From: Paenibacillus piscarius | Lineage (GTDB): Bacteria; Bacillota; Bacilli; Paenibacillales; Paenibacillaceae | Assembly (NCBI RefSeq): GCF_022234545.1 | Contig: NZ_JAIEUI010000027.1 | Coordinates: 30,723 to 94,722, forward strand | DNA: 64,000 nt | Reading direction: 5' to 3' | In this document: piece after piece, positions 43,610 through 52,983 of the stretch | Layout: the number at the start of each line of letters is the position of its first letter | How positions within the stretch are numbered: the first letter of the stretch is position 1 | Made by a program: the position numbers and the translations under genes | Notes under the pieces: generated by a model | Seen by the model: the letters and a program-made list of their open reading frames with translations, nothing else | What the model was told of the DNA's origin: nothing | The model's database searches: none

Positions 43610-45121
43610 ATGAAGAAAAACAGAACATGGATGGTTATGATTCTCATGTTATCCTTACTGGTAACGGCCTGCTCAGGCCAGACCCATCAAGCCAAGGCCA
43701 ATGATCCCTCACCGGATGCAGCGGCGGGAAAGCCTGTTAAGCTTAGAGTAATGTACATGGTATTTAATGTTCCGAATGATATCAGTGAAGTGGAAGCGAA
43801 GCTAAACCAGTTATTACAGGACCGGATTCAGGCCACCATTGAATTAATCCCTGTTCAAATGACGAGCTACAGTCAGCAGATGAACCTCGTGATGACCAGC
43901 AGGGAGGACATGGACCTGGTGATGACAGGCTATATGGGCAATGTGCTAACCTACAGCCAGCAGGTTGCCAAGGGGGAGCTGCTCCCGCTGGATGATCTGC
44001 TCACAACCTACGGAAGCGGTATTCTGGATTCGCTTGGGGATTATGCCCGTACGGCAGCGGTCGGCGGTAAAGTGTACGGCGTAACCACGAACCGGGATCT
44101 TGCCGGATCGGAGGGTTGGGTCGTGCGCAAGGATATGTTAGACAAATATAAGATTGATACCGCTTCAATTCAAACGCTGCAGGATATCGAGCAGGCGCTG
44201 GAACGGATTCGGGGCGGGGAGAGCATTAATCCGTTCGGAATCGGTAATGGAAGAACCTTCGTCACCGGCTTCTACCCGGATAATATCGATTCGTTAGGCG
44301 ACAATCTCGGCGTTATCCGTAATGATGATTCCGCGATGAAGGTGATCAATTTTTACGAAACTGAAGAATATAAGAGCTTGGTGAGCCAGGCGCGGGCCTG
44401 GTTCCAGAAGGGCCTGATTCCCAAGGATGTCGCCACCGTCACTCAATCATCGGAGACCCTGATGAAATCGAACAAGATCATCTCTTATATTGACACGGCC
44501 AGACCAGGCTCAGCAGAGCGGATCTCCGGACTGGTCGGTATGCCTGTTGAGGTCTTCCCGATCTCCAAGGCCAAAGCGGAAACTACAACGGTATCTAAAT
44601 TCATGTGGGGGATTGCCTCGCACAGCAAGCATCCGCAACAGGCGATGCAGCTGCTCAATCTGATGTACAGCGATAAAGAGGTGTATAACCTGCTCGCCTG
44701 GGGGATTGAAGGGAAGCATTATATGAAGGTGGACGATACCTTCATTAAGTATCCCGAAGGCCAGAATTCCACGAACTCTGATTATGCGCTGAATATGGAA
44801 TTTGCCATGGGCAATATGTTCCTGTCCTATCTGTGGGAAGGCGAGGATGCAACGCTCTGGGAGCAATTACAGGATTTTAACGAACAAGCTTACAGGTCCT
44901 CTGCCTTAGGCTTCCTATGGAACGGAACACCTGTTAAGAATGAAATTGCCGCCGTCGTCAACGTCAGGGACCAGTATGCCAAAGCGCTGGAGAACGGACT
45001 GGTGGACCCTGATAAGTATCTGCCTGAATTCATAGAGAAGCTCAAAGGTGCCGGGATCGACAAAATTATTGCCGAGAAGCAAAAACAGCTGGATCAGTGG
45101 AAAGCGCTGAAGGAGCAATAA
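43610..45121 (+). CDS. Extracellular solute-binding lipoprotein
   Basis: A 503-residue lipoprotein with lipobox V-T-A-C at C21 and a long binding domain of the LplA type, somewhat shorter than the 562-residue one at 5951 and clearly diverged from it. AGGGGGAAGCTCACA precedes the ATG. Its ligand is probably the glycoside degraded by the enzymes at 50950-57524. Confidence 0.9.
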   Translation: MKKNRTWMVMILMLSLLVTACSGQTHQAKANDPSPDAAAGKPVKLRVMYMVFNVPNDISEVEAKLNQLLQDRIQATIELIPVQMTSYSQQMNLVMTSREDMDLVMTGYMGNVLTYSQQVAKGELLPLDDLLTTYGSGILDSLGDYARTAAVGGKVYGVTTNRDLAGSEGWVVRKDMLDKYKIDTASIQTLQDIEQALERIRGGESINPFGIGNGRTFVTGFYPDNIDSLGDNLGVIRNDDSAMKVINFYETEEYKSLVSQARAWFQKGLIPKDVATVTQSSETLMKSNKIISYIDTARPGSAERISGLVGMPVEVFPISKAKAETTTVSKFMWGIASHSKHPQQAMQLLNLMYSDKEVYNLLAWGIEGKHYMKVDDTFIKYPEGQNSTNSDYALNMEFAMGNMFLSYLWEGEDATLWEQLQDFNEQAYRSSALGFLWNGTPVKNEIAAVVNVRDQYAKALENGLVDPDKYLPEFIEKLKGAGIDKIIAEKQKQLDQWKALKEQ

Positions 45122-45172
45122 GAGCTGTGGGGAATGCACTCCGGGAGTCCTCAACAAAGGAGAATAGTTGTG

Positions 45173-46912
45173 ATGTCACGGGTATTCAAGAATCTGCACA
45201 TGGACAGTCTGCGCTTTAAATTGCCTGCTCTGCTATTTACTATTCTTATCCCGGTAGTGTTATTCCTCGTGTATTTGAGCCTGTATGCCATGGATGTGGT
45301 CAAAGAGCAGGTGGCCCAATCCAACAAGAATATGATGGTTCTGTATATGGACCAGATCGATACGAAGCTGGAGGAAGTGAATAATTATATTTTGAGCATG
45401 GAGAGCCTGGATCACAATCTGTATCAGCTAGGCTCCGAAGAGGATCAGACCTATTATTTCGCCCAGATCCGGGTGATGAGTCAATTGTCGAAGGATGTTC
45501 TGTTATATCCTGCGATCAATGGGCTTTTTGCCTATGTATCGCCAAGAGAGGATGTCATTAATGCCTACAATAATGATATCAGCACCGCTGAACGGGATCA
45601 GCTTGAAGCCTATCTGCGCCAGAAGCTGAACCGGGAGAATATCCTCCGGGAAGGCTTCATCTCTGATAAATGGTATGCGGAGCAGATCGGCGGCCGTTAC
45701 TACATCTTCCGGATCTTCAACTCAGACGGCATCTATTTCGGGGCATGGGTGAACGTAGAGAAGCTGACCGTCCCGTTAAGTCTGATTGACTTGGGGGAGG
45801 CGGGGCTGTCGATGCTTATTGATGCGGCAGGCGAGCCGATGACCGATTCCCCGTTACTGGAGAATACCCGGATTACGGGGAATCTGGAGCGTAATGAGAT
45901 GTTCGTGCATGATACGGAGTATCTGGTGGTGGGCGAAGCCTCCGAGCTTGCGGATTTCAGCCTGGTGGCGCTCCTTCCCGAGAAGGATATATTGGCTAAT
46001 CTGCCCTTCCTGCAGCGGCTGGTAGCCAATATCTCAATTGGCGTCTTTATCTTCCTGCCGTTAAGCCTGCTGCTGCTGCGCAATACCGTCCTGAAGCCGC
46101 TGAACCGGATATTGCAGGTAATGAAGCGGACGAGGGACGGCAATATACAGTATAGAGTCAAGCCCTTTAGAACCTCGCGGGAATTCATGGAGGTTAATGA
46201 AGTATTCAATGAAATGCTGACCCAGATCGAGAACCTGAAGATCAATGTCTATGAAGAGCAGCTGGACAGGCACAAGGCGGAGCTGAAGCATTTACAGCTG
46301 CAGATCAACCCGCATTTTCTGATGAATTCCTTGAATATGATCTACAGCTTATCGCTGATGAAAAAGAATGAGCTGATTCAGGAAATGTCGATCTGCCTGG
46401 TCGATTATTTCCGTTACATGCTAAGGAGTAATTCAACATTCGTGACGCTGCAGGAAGAGCTGCGGCATGTTGAGAATTATCTGCGCATCCAGGAATTGCG
46501 GTTCCGCAACAGCCTGAGGGTTCAGCTCCATACGTTAGATTTTCTTAACAAGCTGCAGGTTCCTCCGTTAATCATTCAGACCTTTGTGGAGAATACAGTG
46601 AAGCATGTGGTGATGCTGGAGCAGCCGATCCTTATCGATATTCAGGTCCAGGTCTGTCCCTCTGATCCCTCAATGATGCAGTTTGATATATACGATACCG
46701 GACCGGGATACTCCAGTGATGTATTGGAGCACTTCAACAGCGGCGAGATCTATGTGGATGATGAGGGGAAGGAGCATATCGGCATCTGGAATATGCACAA
46801 AAGATTAAGTCTGATCTATGGCAGCCATTATCATATGGAGCTCTACAACCGGATACAGGGCGGGGCCGCCATCCTGATCCGTATCCCCCTGATGCAGGAA
46901 GCAGGTCAGTAA
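45173..46912 (+). CDS. YesM-type sensor histidine kinase of the sugar locus
   Basis: A 579-residue kinase: membrane segments near residues 16-38 and 277-297, an extracellular sensor domain between, HAMP, His_kinase domain Q-I-N-P-H-F-L-M-N-S-L-N (H381) and a C-terminal ATPase domain with D-T-G-P-G. The ATG at 45173 has AAAGGAGAATAGTTGTG upstream; the frame's earlier ATG at 45134 lacks a site. It should report the imported sugar to the regulator at 39954. Confidence 0.88.
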   Translation: MSRVFKNLHMDSLRFKLPALLFTILIPVVLFLVYLSLYAMDVVKEQVAQSNKNMMVLYMDQIDTKLEEVNNYILSMESLDHNLYQLGSEEDQTYYFAQIRVMSQLSKDVLLYPAINGLFAYVSPREDVINAYNNDISTAERDQLEAYLRQKLNRENILREGFISDKWYAEQIGGRYYIFRIFNSDGIYFGAWVNVEKLTVPLSLIDLGEAGLSMLIDAAGEPMTDSPLLENTRITGNLERNEMFVHDTEYLVVGEASELADFSLVALLPEKDILANLPFLQRLVANISIGVFIFLPLSLLLLRNTVLKPLNRILQVMKRTRDGNIQYRVKPFRTSREFMEVNEVFNEMLTQIENLKINVYEEQLDRHKAELKHLQLQINPHFLMNSLNMIYSLSLMKKNELIQEMSICLVDYFRYMLRSNSTFVTLQEELRHVENYLRIQELRFRNSLRVQLHTLDFLNKLQVPPLIIQTFVENTVKHVVMLEQPILIDIQVQVCPSDPSMMQFDIYDTGPGYSSDVLEHFNSGEIYVDDEGKEHIGIWNMHKRLSLIYGSHYHMELYNRIQGGAAILIRIPLMQEAGQ

Positions 46913-47035
46913 ATTGATAGAAAGAGGTCGTTATCCGAGTAGTGGCGTGTTAGCGGTTAGGCTAACATAAAGAGGTGATCCGTTGTCTAACAACGTGAAT
47001 TCGCGCATTTGGAATACAGCTAAGGGGGATATGTA

Positions 47036-48418
47036 ATGGGTGTTGCAACGAATGAGACGGTTGAGGTCAATGTCCGGGAACAGGAGACTGAAAGGATCAG
47101 CTTCTGGGAGAAGTTAAGCTACGGGGGAGGGGACCTTGCCTTTCAGTTAACCTGGTCGCTGACTACAGCATTTTTGCTCTATTTCTATACGGACGTAGCT
47201 CTTATACCTGTAGCGGCGACAGGCGTGATGTTCCTGGTGGCCAGAATTCTGAACGGGGTCTTTAATCCGATCATGGGCGCGATCCTGGACCGGACCCACA
47301 CCAAGCATGGTAAGGCAAGGCCTTATTTTCTGTATCTGACCATTCCGTACGGGATTATCTGTGTGCTGACCTTCTCCACGTTCGATATGTCCGATGGCAT
47401 GAAAATTGCTTACGGGTGGTTCACCTTCCTGCTGTTCGGCATTATCTTCTCGGCCATGAACAGTCCTTATGCGGCTATGCTGCCGATGATGGCCCGGGAG
47501 CGTAAGAACAAAGTGGCACTCAGCAGCTTCAGAACCATAGGCATGGCGGTCGGCGCCCTGATTGTGAATTCTCTTACACGGCCGCTGATTGATTTCCTGG
47601 GGCAGGGGGATGAGAAGCTGGGCTTCCGCCTCGTTGCGTTAATCTATTCCGTCATCGGGATTGCGCTGATCTACTTCATGTTCTTCCAGGCGAAGGAACG
47701 TTACACTACAGTCGCCACGAAGGAGAACAAATCGAACTTCTGGGATGATGTGAAGGTAGCCTTTAAAAACAGACCTTGGGTCACCCTGCTGATTTTCGCG
47801 ATGTTCAACCTGATGCGGGTGGGGATCGTCACTTCGATCACCGTTTATTTTGCCCTCAATGTCATGAAGAATTCAACGATGATCTCCGTTCTGCTGACGA
47901 TGTTCTCGTTCGGAACGCTGCTCTCCGGGTTCATTGCCCCGGTCGTGTTCAAGAAATTCTCGTACCGTGCAGGGATTTCGATCGTGTTTACCGGCAGTAT
48001 CATTGGCTATATCGCCATGATTTTTGTGCAGGACCACACCATGCCCTTTTTAATCATTTATATGATTACACAAGTGCTTGCTTTCGTTCCGACACCGGCC
48101 ATGTTCGCCATGGTTGCGGACTCGATTGATTTCGGAGAATGGAAATTTGGACGCCGGATGGAAGGCTTCCTGTCCTCCACACTCAGCTTGGGGATCACCG
48201 TAGGCAGCGCAATCGGTGTAGCCCTGGTAGGTTCAGGCTTATCCGTCATTGGTTATGTCCCCGGCAATGTCAGCGATTCTGTGGTAAGCGGACTCAAAAT
48301 GCTGTATTTCGGCGGCCCCGTAATCATTATGGCCATTCAGATTATTGTGATTCAATTCTACCGGTTGGACCAGAAGCAGCAAGATGCGATTGCCCAGGAT
48401 CTGAAGAAGAGCAGATAA
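47036..48418 (+). CDS. GPH-family (glycoside-pentoside-hexuronide) cation symporter
   Basis: A 460-residue transporter with about 12 membrane segments and the MelB-type motif N-P-I-M-G-A-I-L-D-R-T. The family couples Na+ or H+ to uptake of glycosides, pentosides or glucuronides. A second uptake route beside an ABC importer implies that the locus handles more than one sugar form, for instance an oligosaccharide and a smaller product. GGGGGATATGTA precedes the ATG. Confidence 0.9.
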   Translation: MGVATNETVEVNVREQETERISFWEKLSYGGGDLAFQLTWSLTTAFLLYFYTDVALIPVAATGVMFLVARILNGVFNPIMGAILDRTHTKHGKARPYFLYLTIPYGIICVLTFSTFDMSDGMKIAYGWFTFLLFGIIFSAMNSPYAAMLPMMARERKNKVALSSFRTIGMAVGALIVNSLTRPLIDFLGQGDEKLGFRLVALIYSVIGIALIYFMFFQAKERYTTVATKENKSNFWDDVKVAFKNRPWVTLLIFAMFNLMRVGIVTSITVYFALNVMKNSTMISVLLTMFSFGTLLSGFIAPVVFKKFSYRAGISIVFTGSIIGYIAMIFVQDHTMPFLIIYMITQVLAFVPTPAMFAMVADSIDFGEWKFGRRMEGFLSSTLSLGITVGSAIGVALVGSGLSVIGYVPGNVSDSVVSGLKMLYFGGPVIIMAIQIIVIQFYRLDQKQQDAIAQDLKKSR

Positions 48419-48441
48419 TTGCAAGTGCGGCAGAGCAGCTC

Positions 48442-48489
48442 AATAAGTGGAGCCACATTTTCCGGTGAAGATGGGGTTCCGCTTATTTG
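48442..48489 (+). terminator. Probable terminator after the symporter gene
   Basis: AATAAGTGGA / TCCGCTTATT stem (one G-U) with a long loop, then a short T-run. Moderate. Confidence 0.55.
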
Positions 48490-48519
48490 CTGTAATATTC
48501 AGGAATGGAGGGCGGCAGC

Positions 48520-50763
48520 ATGATGAGACGTCTGGACAAAGGCAGCATGATCAGGGCAGAGGCCGATGCGGAATATGCACCAGCGCAGGCCCAGGCCGTG
48601 ACTTTGTTTGTCGTGCTTGAGGGGACGGTAGGCATAACTATTAATGAGGAACGATATGAACTGTCTGCCGACGATGTGGTGGCCGTGAACCGGGGCGAAT
48701 ATTATGAGGTTAAGAAAATAACAAGCTCCAATCTGCTGTTTACGTTTGTCATATCCGATTCGCTGATCCATAACACCATCTATATGGCCGGACTCCGCTT
48801 CGACTGCAATTCGGCCGTACACCGGAGCAGCCATTATGCCGGCATCCAGCAAGATGTGCTGCATATTCTGGATATTCTTGTGTATAACAACCGGAGAATT
48901 AACTTCTTGTATCTGAGCCATGTCTACCATCTGCTGAATACGCTGATCCAGAATTTCTCCAGAATGCAGGCCCAGCCCCCCGACCGGGATGACCGGATTC
49001 AGCGGATTGAAGAGTATATCAAGGAACATTACGCCGACAATATTTCATTAAAAGCCGTTGCCGCGCGGTTCTATATGGACCATGCGTATCTGTCGCGGCA
49101 GTTCAAGAAGTCTACCCAGGTGAACTTCAAGGAGTATCTGGCGGAGCTCCGGTTAGGCCATGCGGAGCATGAGTTAGTCCATACAGAGCGCAAAGTGGCG
49201 GAGATCGCCCTGGAGCATGGATTTTTTAACGTAGCCAGCTTCAACAAGGCCTTTAAAAAAAAGCATGATCTTACGCCGTCAGAGTACAGGGAGCAGCATA
49301 AGATACAAGAAAGCCAAGCTGTGCCGGCAGAGGATGAGCAGCTCAAAACCAGATATTTCACCTATCTGGAGAGCTATAAGCGCAGCAGCAGCGGGCAGCC
49401 GCCCGATATGAAGAAGAAAATTAAGCTGAAGAGCAGCGGACACTTCTTCCCGGCGAACTGGAATTCCATACTCAATATAGGGGCAGCCACCCATGTATTG
49501 CAGGATGACTGCCAACAGCATATTTCACTGCTGAAGCATGAGCTGGACTATACCTATGCGCGGATCTATGTGCATGAGGATATAGCGCTTGATCAGATGA
49601 ACACCATTATTGATTTTATTTTGACGCAAAGGTTAACGCCATGGCTCGTCGTTGAATATCATCCGAACGCTTCTACCGGCTGGTTAAAGACACTGCTGAA
49701 TCATCTCAGCAACCGCTTTGGCGAACGTCTAATGAAGAAATGGTTATTTGAATTGTCAGCCCGCAAGGCTGCAGCATATAGCAGGGAGGCATTGTACGCA
49801 TTCTTCCGGCAATTCAGAGGCCTGATCAAACACCTCTCTGAAGAAATTATGGTGGGAGGCTTCTCGCAGCCGTTAACGGGCGGGCACTCCGAGGATGTAT
49901 TCCGCGAACTGGACGCCGATTTCTACGCCTTCTCCATGTTCAGCAGAACCACTGTCCCTTCCGGCAACGGAACAGCAGAAATCATCAACAGGGATTCGGG
50001 GTATTTTAATACGGCACTCCAGGAGCTGTCCGCCCGCAATCTCCGGAATAAGCCTGTCTATATAACGGAATGGGGAATCTCCGATGCACCGCAGAATTAC
50101 CTGGCGGACAGCTTGTATACGGGGGCTTTTACTATTTATAACATCATTGCTGTACATGATAAAATAGCGGGGATGGGCGGCTATCTGGCATCGGATCTGT
50201 TCGATCCAAGAACCCCGGGCCATGAGCTGCTCAGCGGAAAGCCGGGCCTGCTCACGAGGCATGGAATGTTCAAGCCCGCGATGAATGCCATGAAGTTTCT
50301 TGCCGAGCTGCGCAATGTGGAAATTGCCTATGCGGATGATCAGGTGCTGGCAGGGACAATAGGAAGAGATGAAATCTATATCCTGTTCAGCAATTATACC
50401 CATCCGAACGATCTGTATTTTATCAAGCCGGAGCAAGAGATCAACCGTACCGACTTAAGTCTCTTCTTCGCTGAAGCCGAAGCCTCGCTCTCGCTGGAGC
50501 TGAGCAATCTGGAGGACGGCGTGTATGAGATCAGAAGATACCGGTGCAGCAGGGGGGAAGGGAATCTGCTGAACCAGTGGCGGGAGCTTGATTATACACA
50601 GAATATAAGACCCTCGGATCTGGCCTATCTGAAGGTGAAGAATATGATTAATATGAGCCTGAAGGAGATTGAAATTACCAATAGGTCATTTACGATCCGC
50701 GAGCAGGTGCGGAATAATGATTTCTTTGTCATCAATATGCGGAAGCAAAGGGTTATCCATTAA
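48520..50763 (+). CDS. AraC regulator fused to a GH39-like domain
   Basis: A 747-residue protein in three parts: an N-terminal cupin-like sensor (about 1-90), an AraC double helix-turn-helix (about 162-260) and a C-terminal GH39-type TIM barrel (about 300-610) with a beta-rich tail. The nucleophile motif I-T-E-W-G is present (E517). The acid/base position, W-N-E-P in active GH39 enzymes, aligns with S413-A414-R415-K416 after F-E411, so the catalytic Glu is replaced by Arg. The barrel probably binds a glycoside without cutting it, making a ligand-sensing activator. The ATG at 48520 has GGAGGGCGGCAGC before it. Confidence 0.82.
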   Translation: MMRRLDKGSMIRAEADAEYAPAQAQAVTLFVVLEGTVGITINEERYELSADDVVAVNRGEYYEVKKITSSNLLFTFVISDSLIHNTIYMAGLRFDCNSAVHRSSHYAGIQQDVLHILDILVYNNRRINFLYLSHVYHLLNTLIQNFSRMQAQPPDRDDRIQRIEEYIKEHYADNISLKAVAARFYMDHAYLSRQFKKSTQVNFKEYLAELRLGHAEHELVHTERKVAEIALEHGFFNVASFNKAFKKKHDLTPSEYREQHKIQESQAVPAEDEQLKTRYFTYLESYKRSSSGQPPDMKKKIKLKSSGHFFPANWNSILNIGAATHVLQDDCQQHISLLKHELDYTYARIYVHEDIALDQMNTIIDFILTQRLTPWLVVEYHPNASTGWLKTLLNHLSNRFGERLMKKWLFELSARKAAAYSREALYAFFRQFRGLIKHLSEEIMVGGFSQPLTGGHSEDVFRELDADFYAFSMFSRTTVPSGNGTAEIINRDSGYFNTALQELSARNLRNKPVYITEWGISDAPQNYLADSLYTGAFTIYNIIAVHDKIAGMGGYLASDLFDPRTPGHELLSGKPGLLTRHGMFKPAMNAMKFLAELRNVEIAYADDQVLAGTIGRDEIYILFSNYTHPNDLYFIKPEQEINRTDLSLFFAEAEASLSLELSNLEDGVYEIRRYRCSRGEGNLLNQWRELDYTQNIRPSDLAYLKVKNMINMSLKEIEITNRSFTIREQVRNNDFFVINMRKQRVIH

Positions 50764-50800
50764 TCAGTGGCATGAACTATGAACCATGAACGAATCAGAG

Positions 50801-50835
50801 AAGACAATAATCGCTTAGCGATTATTGTCTTTTTG
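50801..50835 (+). terminator. Terminator after the AraC-GH39 gene
   Basis: Perfect AAGACAATAATCGC / GCGATTATTGTCTT stem with a TTA loop and T-run. The catabolic genes that follow must have their own promoter in 50836-50949. Confidence 0.88.
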
Positions 50836-50949
50836 CTTTGCGGCCAGGCGAACAGGTCAAGAACGGACAATCAGAACGAACAACAGGCCTCCTAGATGAG
50901 AGTTATGAAAGGGCCTACAATTTGAAGTAAGAAAGGGGTGTGCAAGGCA

Positions 50950-51864
50950 ATGAAGCTGGGGGTAGTATCCGCCATTCTGGATCAAAGCAGCTATGAGGAA
51001 ATGATTGATATTGTGGCTGCGAACGGAATGGATTGTGTTGAGGTGGCCTGCTGGCCGGCCGGGAAGGCAGCCAGAAGATATGCCGGAGTGTCTCATATCG
51101 ATACGGAGAAGCTGACGAAGAGCAAGGCGGATGAGCTCGTGAAGTATGCCAGAGATAGAGGGGTGGAGATCTCGGCCTTGGCGTATTATCCGAATCCGCT
51201 GGACGAGGACCTGGATAAGCGCGCCGGAGTGATCAGGCACTTGTATTCATTAATTGATGCTGCTGAACTAATGGGCGTGAATCTGGTGACGACGTTTCTG
51301 GGCCGGATGCCTTCCAGGAGTGTCTCCGAGAATCTGGTAGAGGCTCAGAAGGTCTGGGAGCCGATCATCCGGTACGCAGAGTCCCGCAAGGTGAGAATTG
51401 CGATTGAGAATTGCCCCATGCTGTTCACCGAGGATGAATGGCCGGGCGGGCAGAACCTGATGACTTCCCCGGCGATCTTCCGGAAGGTCTTTCAATTGCT
51501 GGACAGCGAGTATTTCGGCCTGAACTTTGATCCCTCTCACTGTATCTGGCAGCAGATGGATTATATTAAACCGCTGTATGAGTTCAGACATAAAATCTTC
51601 CATGTCCACTACAAAGACATCAAGATTTATAAGGAGAAGCTTGAGCAGGTTGGCATTCTCGCCGCCCCGCTGGAATATATGAGCCCCAAGCTGCCGGGCT
51701 TGGGAGATGTGGACTTCGGCAGATATGTCTCGGCGCTGACCGATATCGGCTACACAGGCTTCAGCTGTATTGAGATTGAGGATAAGGCGTATGAGCGGAA
51801 TTACGATGATGTGAAAAGGTCGATTGCGCAAAGTGTCCGCTATTTGCGGAATTACGTATCCTGA
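50950..51864 (+). CDS. Sugar phosphate isomerase/epimerase-family TIM barrel
   Basis: A 304-residue xylose-isomerase-like barrel with a metal-binding set: Glu in A-I-E-N-C-P, Asp in N-F-D-P-S-H, His in F-H-V-H-Y-K and Glu in I-E-I-E-D. Family members isomerise or epimerise keto-sugars, or in some cases eliminate an aglycone from 3-keto-glycosides. The ATG at 50950 follows GAAAGGGGTGTGCAAGGC; the GTG at 50938 is less likely. It opens the catabolic operon. Confidence 0.85.
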   Translation: MKLGVVSAILDQSSYEEMIDIVAANGMDCVEVACWPAGKAARRYAGVSHIDTEKLTKSKADELVKYARDRGVEISALAYYPNPLDEDLDKRAGVIRHLYSLIDAAELMGVNLVTTFLGRMPSRSVSENLVEAQKVWEPIIRYAESRKVRIAIENCPMLFTEDEWPGGQNLMTSPAIFRKVFQLLDSEYFGLNFDPSHCIWQQMDYIKPLYEFRHKIFHVHYKDIKIYKEKLEQVGILAAPLEYMSPKLPGLGDVDFGRYVSALTDIGYTGFSCIEIEDKAYERNYDDVKRSIAQSVRYLRNYVS

Positions 51865-51893
51865 TCCATGCTCCATAGATTCGGAGGAAGACG

Positions 51894-52955
51894 ATGAGGA
51901 ATATCAGGTTTGGAATAATCGGTTACGGATTCATGGGCCAGACACATGCGGAGACGATCGCCAAGCTGGAGTATGCAGAGCTGGCCGCTGTCTGTGACAT
52001 TGATGCGGCTAAACGTCCGGCGGAGCAGGCGGTTGAATTCTTCGACAATGCCAATGAATTCTTCGCCAAAGGCAGGTTCGACACGGTGATCATTGCGGTT
52101 CCCAATCATCTGCATCTGGAGATGGTCGAGAAGGCGGCGAAATCCGGCAAGGATATCATCTGTGAGAAGCCGGCGGCCATGAATGCGGAGGAATTGCAGG
52201 AAATGATCACGCTGACCCAGCAAGCCGGGGTGCTGTTCACGGTCCATCATCAGCGGAGACTGGATCAGGATTTTCAGACGGCGAAAAGGGTGTATGAGGA
52301 ACGTGCAGTAGGCGAGGTGTATGTGATCAAAAGCTCGCTGTACGGCTTCAACGGAAATATGCATGACTGGCATATCTATCCCCACTATGGCGGCGGAATG
52401 CTGTATGACTGGGGCGTTCACCTGATTGATCAGCTGCTGTTCATGGTTCCCCACAAGATACAGACGGTCAATGCCCGGCTAAGGAATGTGATCAATGCCA
52501 ATGTTGACGACTACTTCAATATTCAGCTTACGTTCGAGAACGGCTTAATTGCCGAGATCGAGCTGGGCACTTACTTCCTGAATGATTCTGAGCGGTGGTT
52601 TGAACGGCACTGGTTCATCGGGGGGAATGAAGGCAGCTGTGTAATTGACGGCTTCCAGCCTGAAGCCAGACTGGTGCGGACTTCGGAGCTGCTGACCAAT
52701 ACGCCGTCCAAGTCCACGATCACCCATGCAGGGCCAACCCGGTCCTTCGGCAATCCGCCTCCGGGAAGAATCCTGACGGAGAGCGTAGCTATTGAACAGA
52801 CGGCGCACAGCATGTTTTTTGATAACTTCGTCAAGGCGAAGAACAAGCAGGCGGAATTATTGGTCAAGCCTGCAGAGATGCTGCGCCTGATGGAGCTGGT
52901 GGATCTGATCCGGAAGTCATCAGAGGATGCTCAGAGCTATCCTTTTGATAAATAA
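51894..52955 (+). CDS. Gfo/Idh/MocA-family oxidoreductase, copy 1
   Basis: A 353-residue NAD(P)-dependent enzyme: Rossmann motif G-I-I-G-Y-G-F-M-G (about 7-15), the E-K-P-A signature and a substrate domain with G-G-G-M-L-Y-D-W-G-V-H-L-I-D. The family oxidises sugar hydroxyls, often at C3. Ribosome site TCGGAGGAAGACG. Copies 1, 2 and 3 in this locus share only family-level likeness, so they probably act on different intermediates. Confidence 0.88.
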   Translation: MRNIRFGIIGYGFMGQTHAETIAKLEYAELAAVCDIDAAKRPAEQAVEFFDNANEFFAKGRFDTVIIAVPNHLHLEMVEKAAKSGKDIICEKPAAMNAEELQEMITLTQQAGVLFTVHHQRRLDQDFQTAKRVYEERAVGEVYVIKSSLYGFNGNMHDWHIYPHYGGGMLYDWGVHLIDQLLFMVPHKIQTVNARLRNVINANVDDYFNIQLTFENGLIAEIELGTYFLNDSERWFERHWFIGGNEGSCVIDGFQPEARLVRTSELLTNTPSKSTITHAGPTRSFGNPPPGRILTESVAIEQTAHSMFFDNFVKAKNKQAELLVKPAEMLRLMELVDLIRKSSEDAQSYPFDK

Positions 52956-52983
52956 ATTAATGTTCATGGAAGGGGTACTACAA

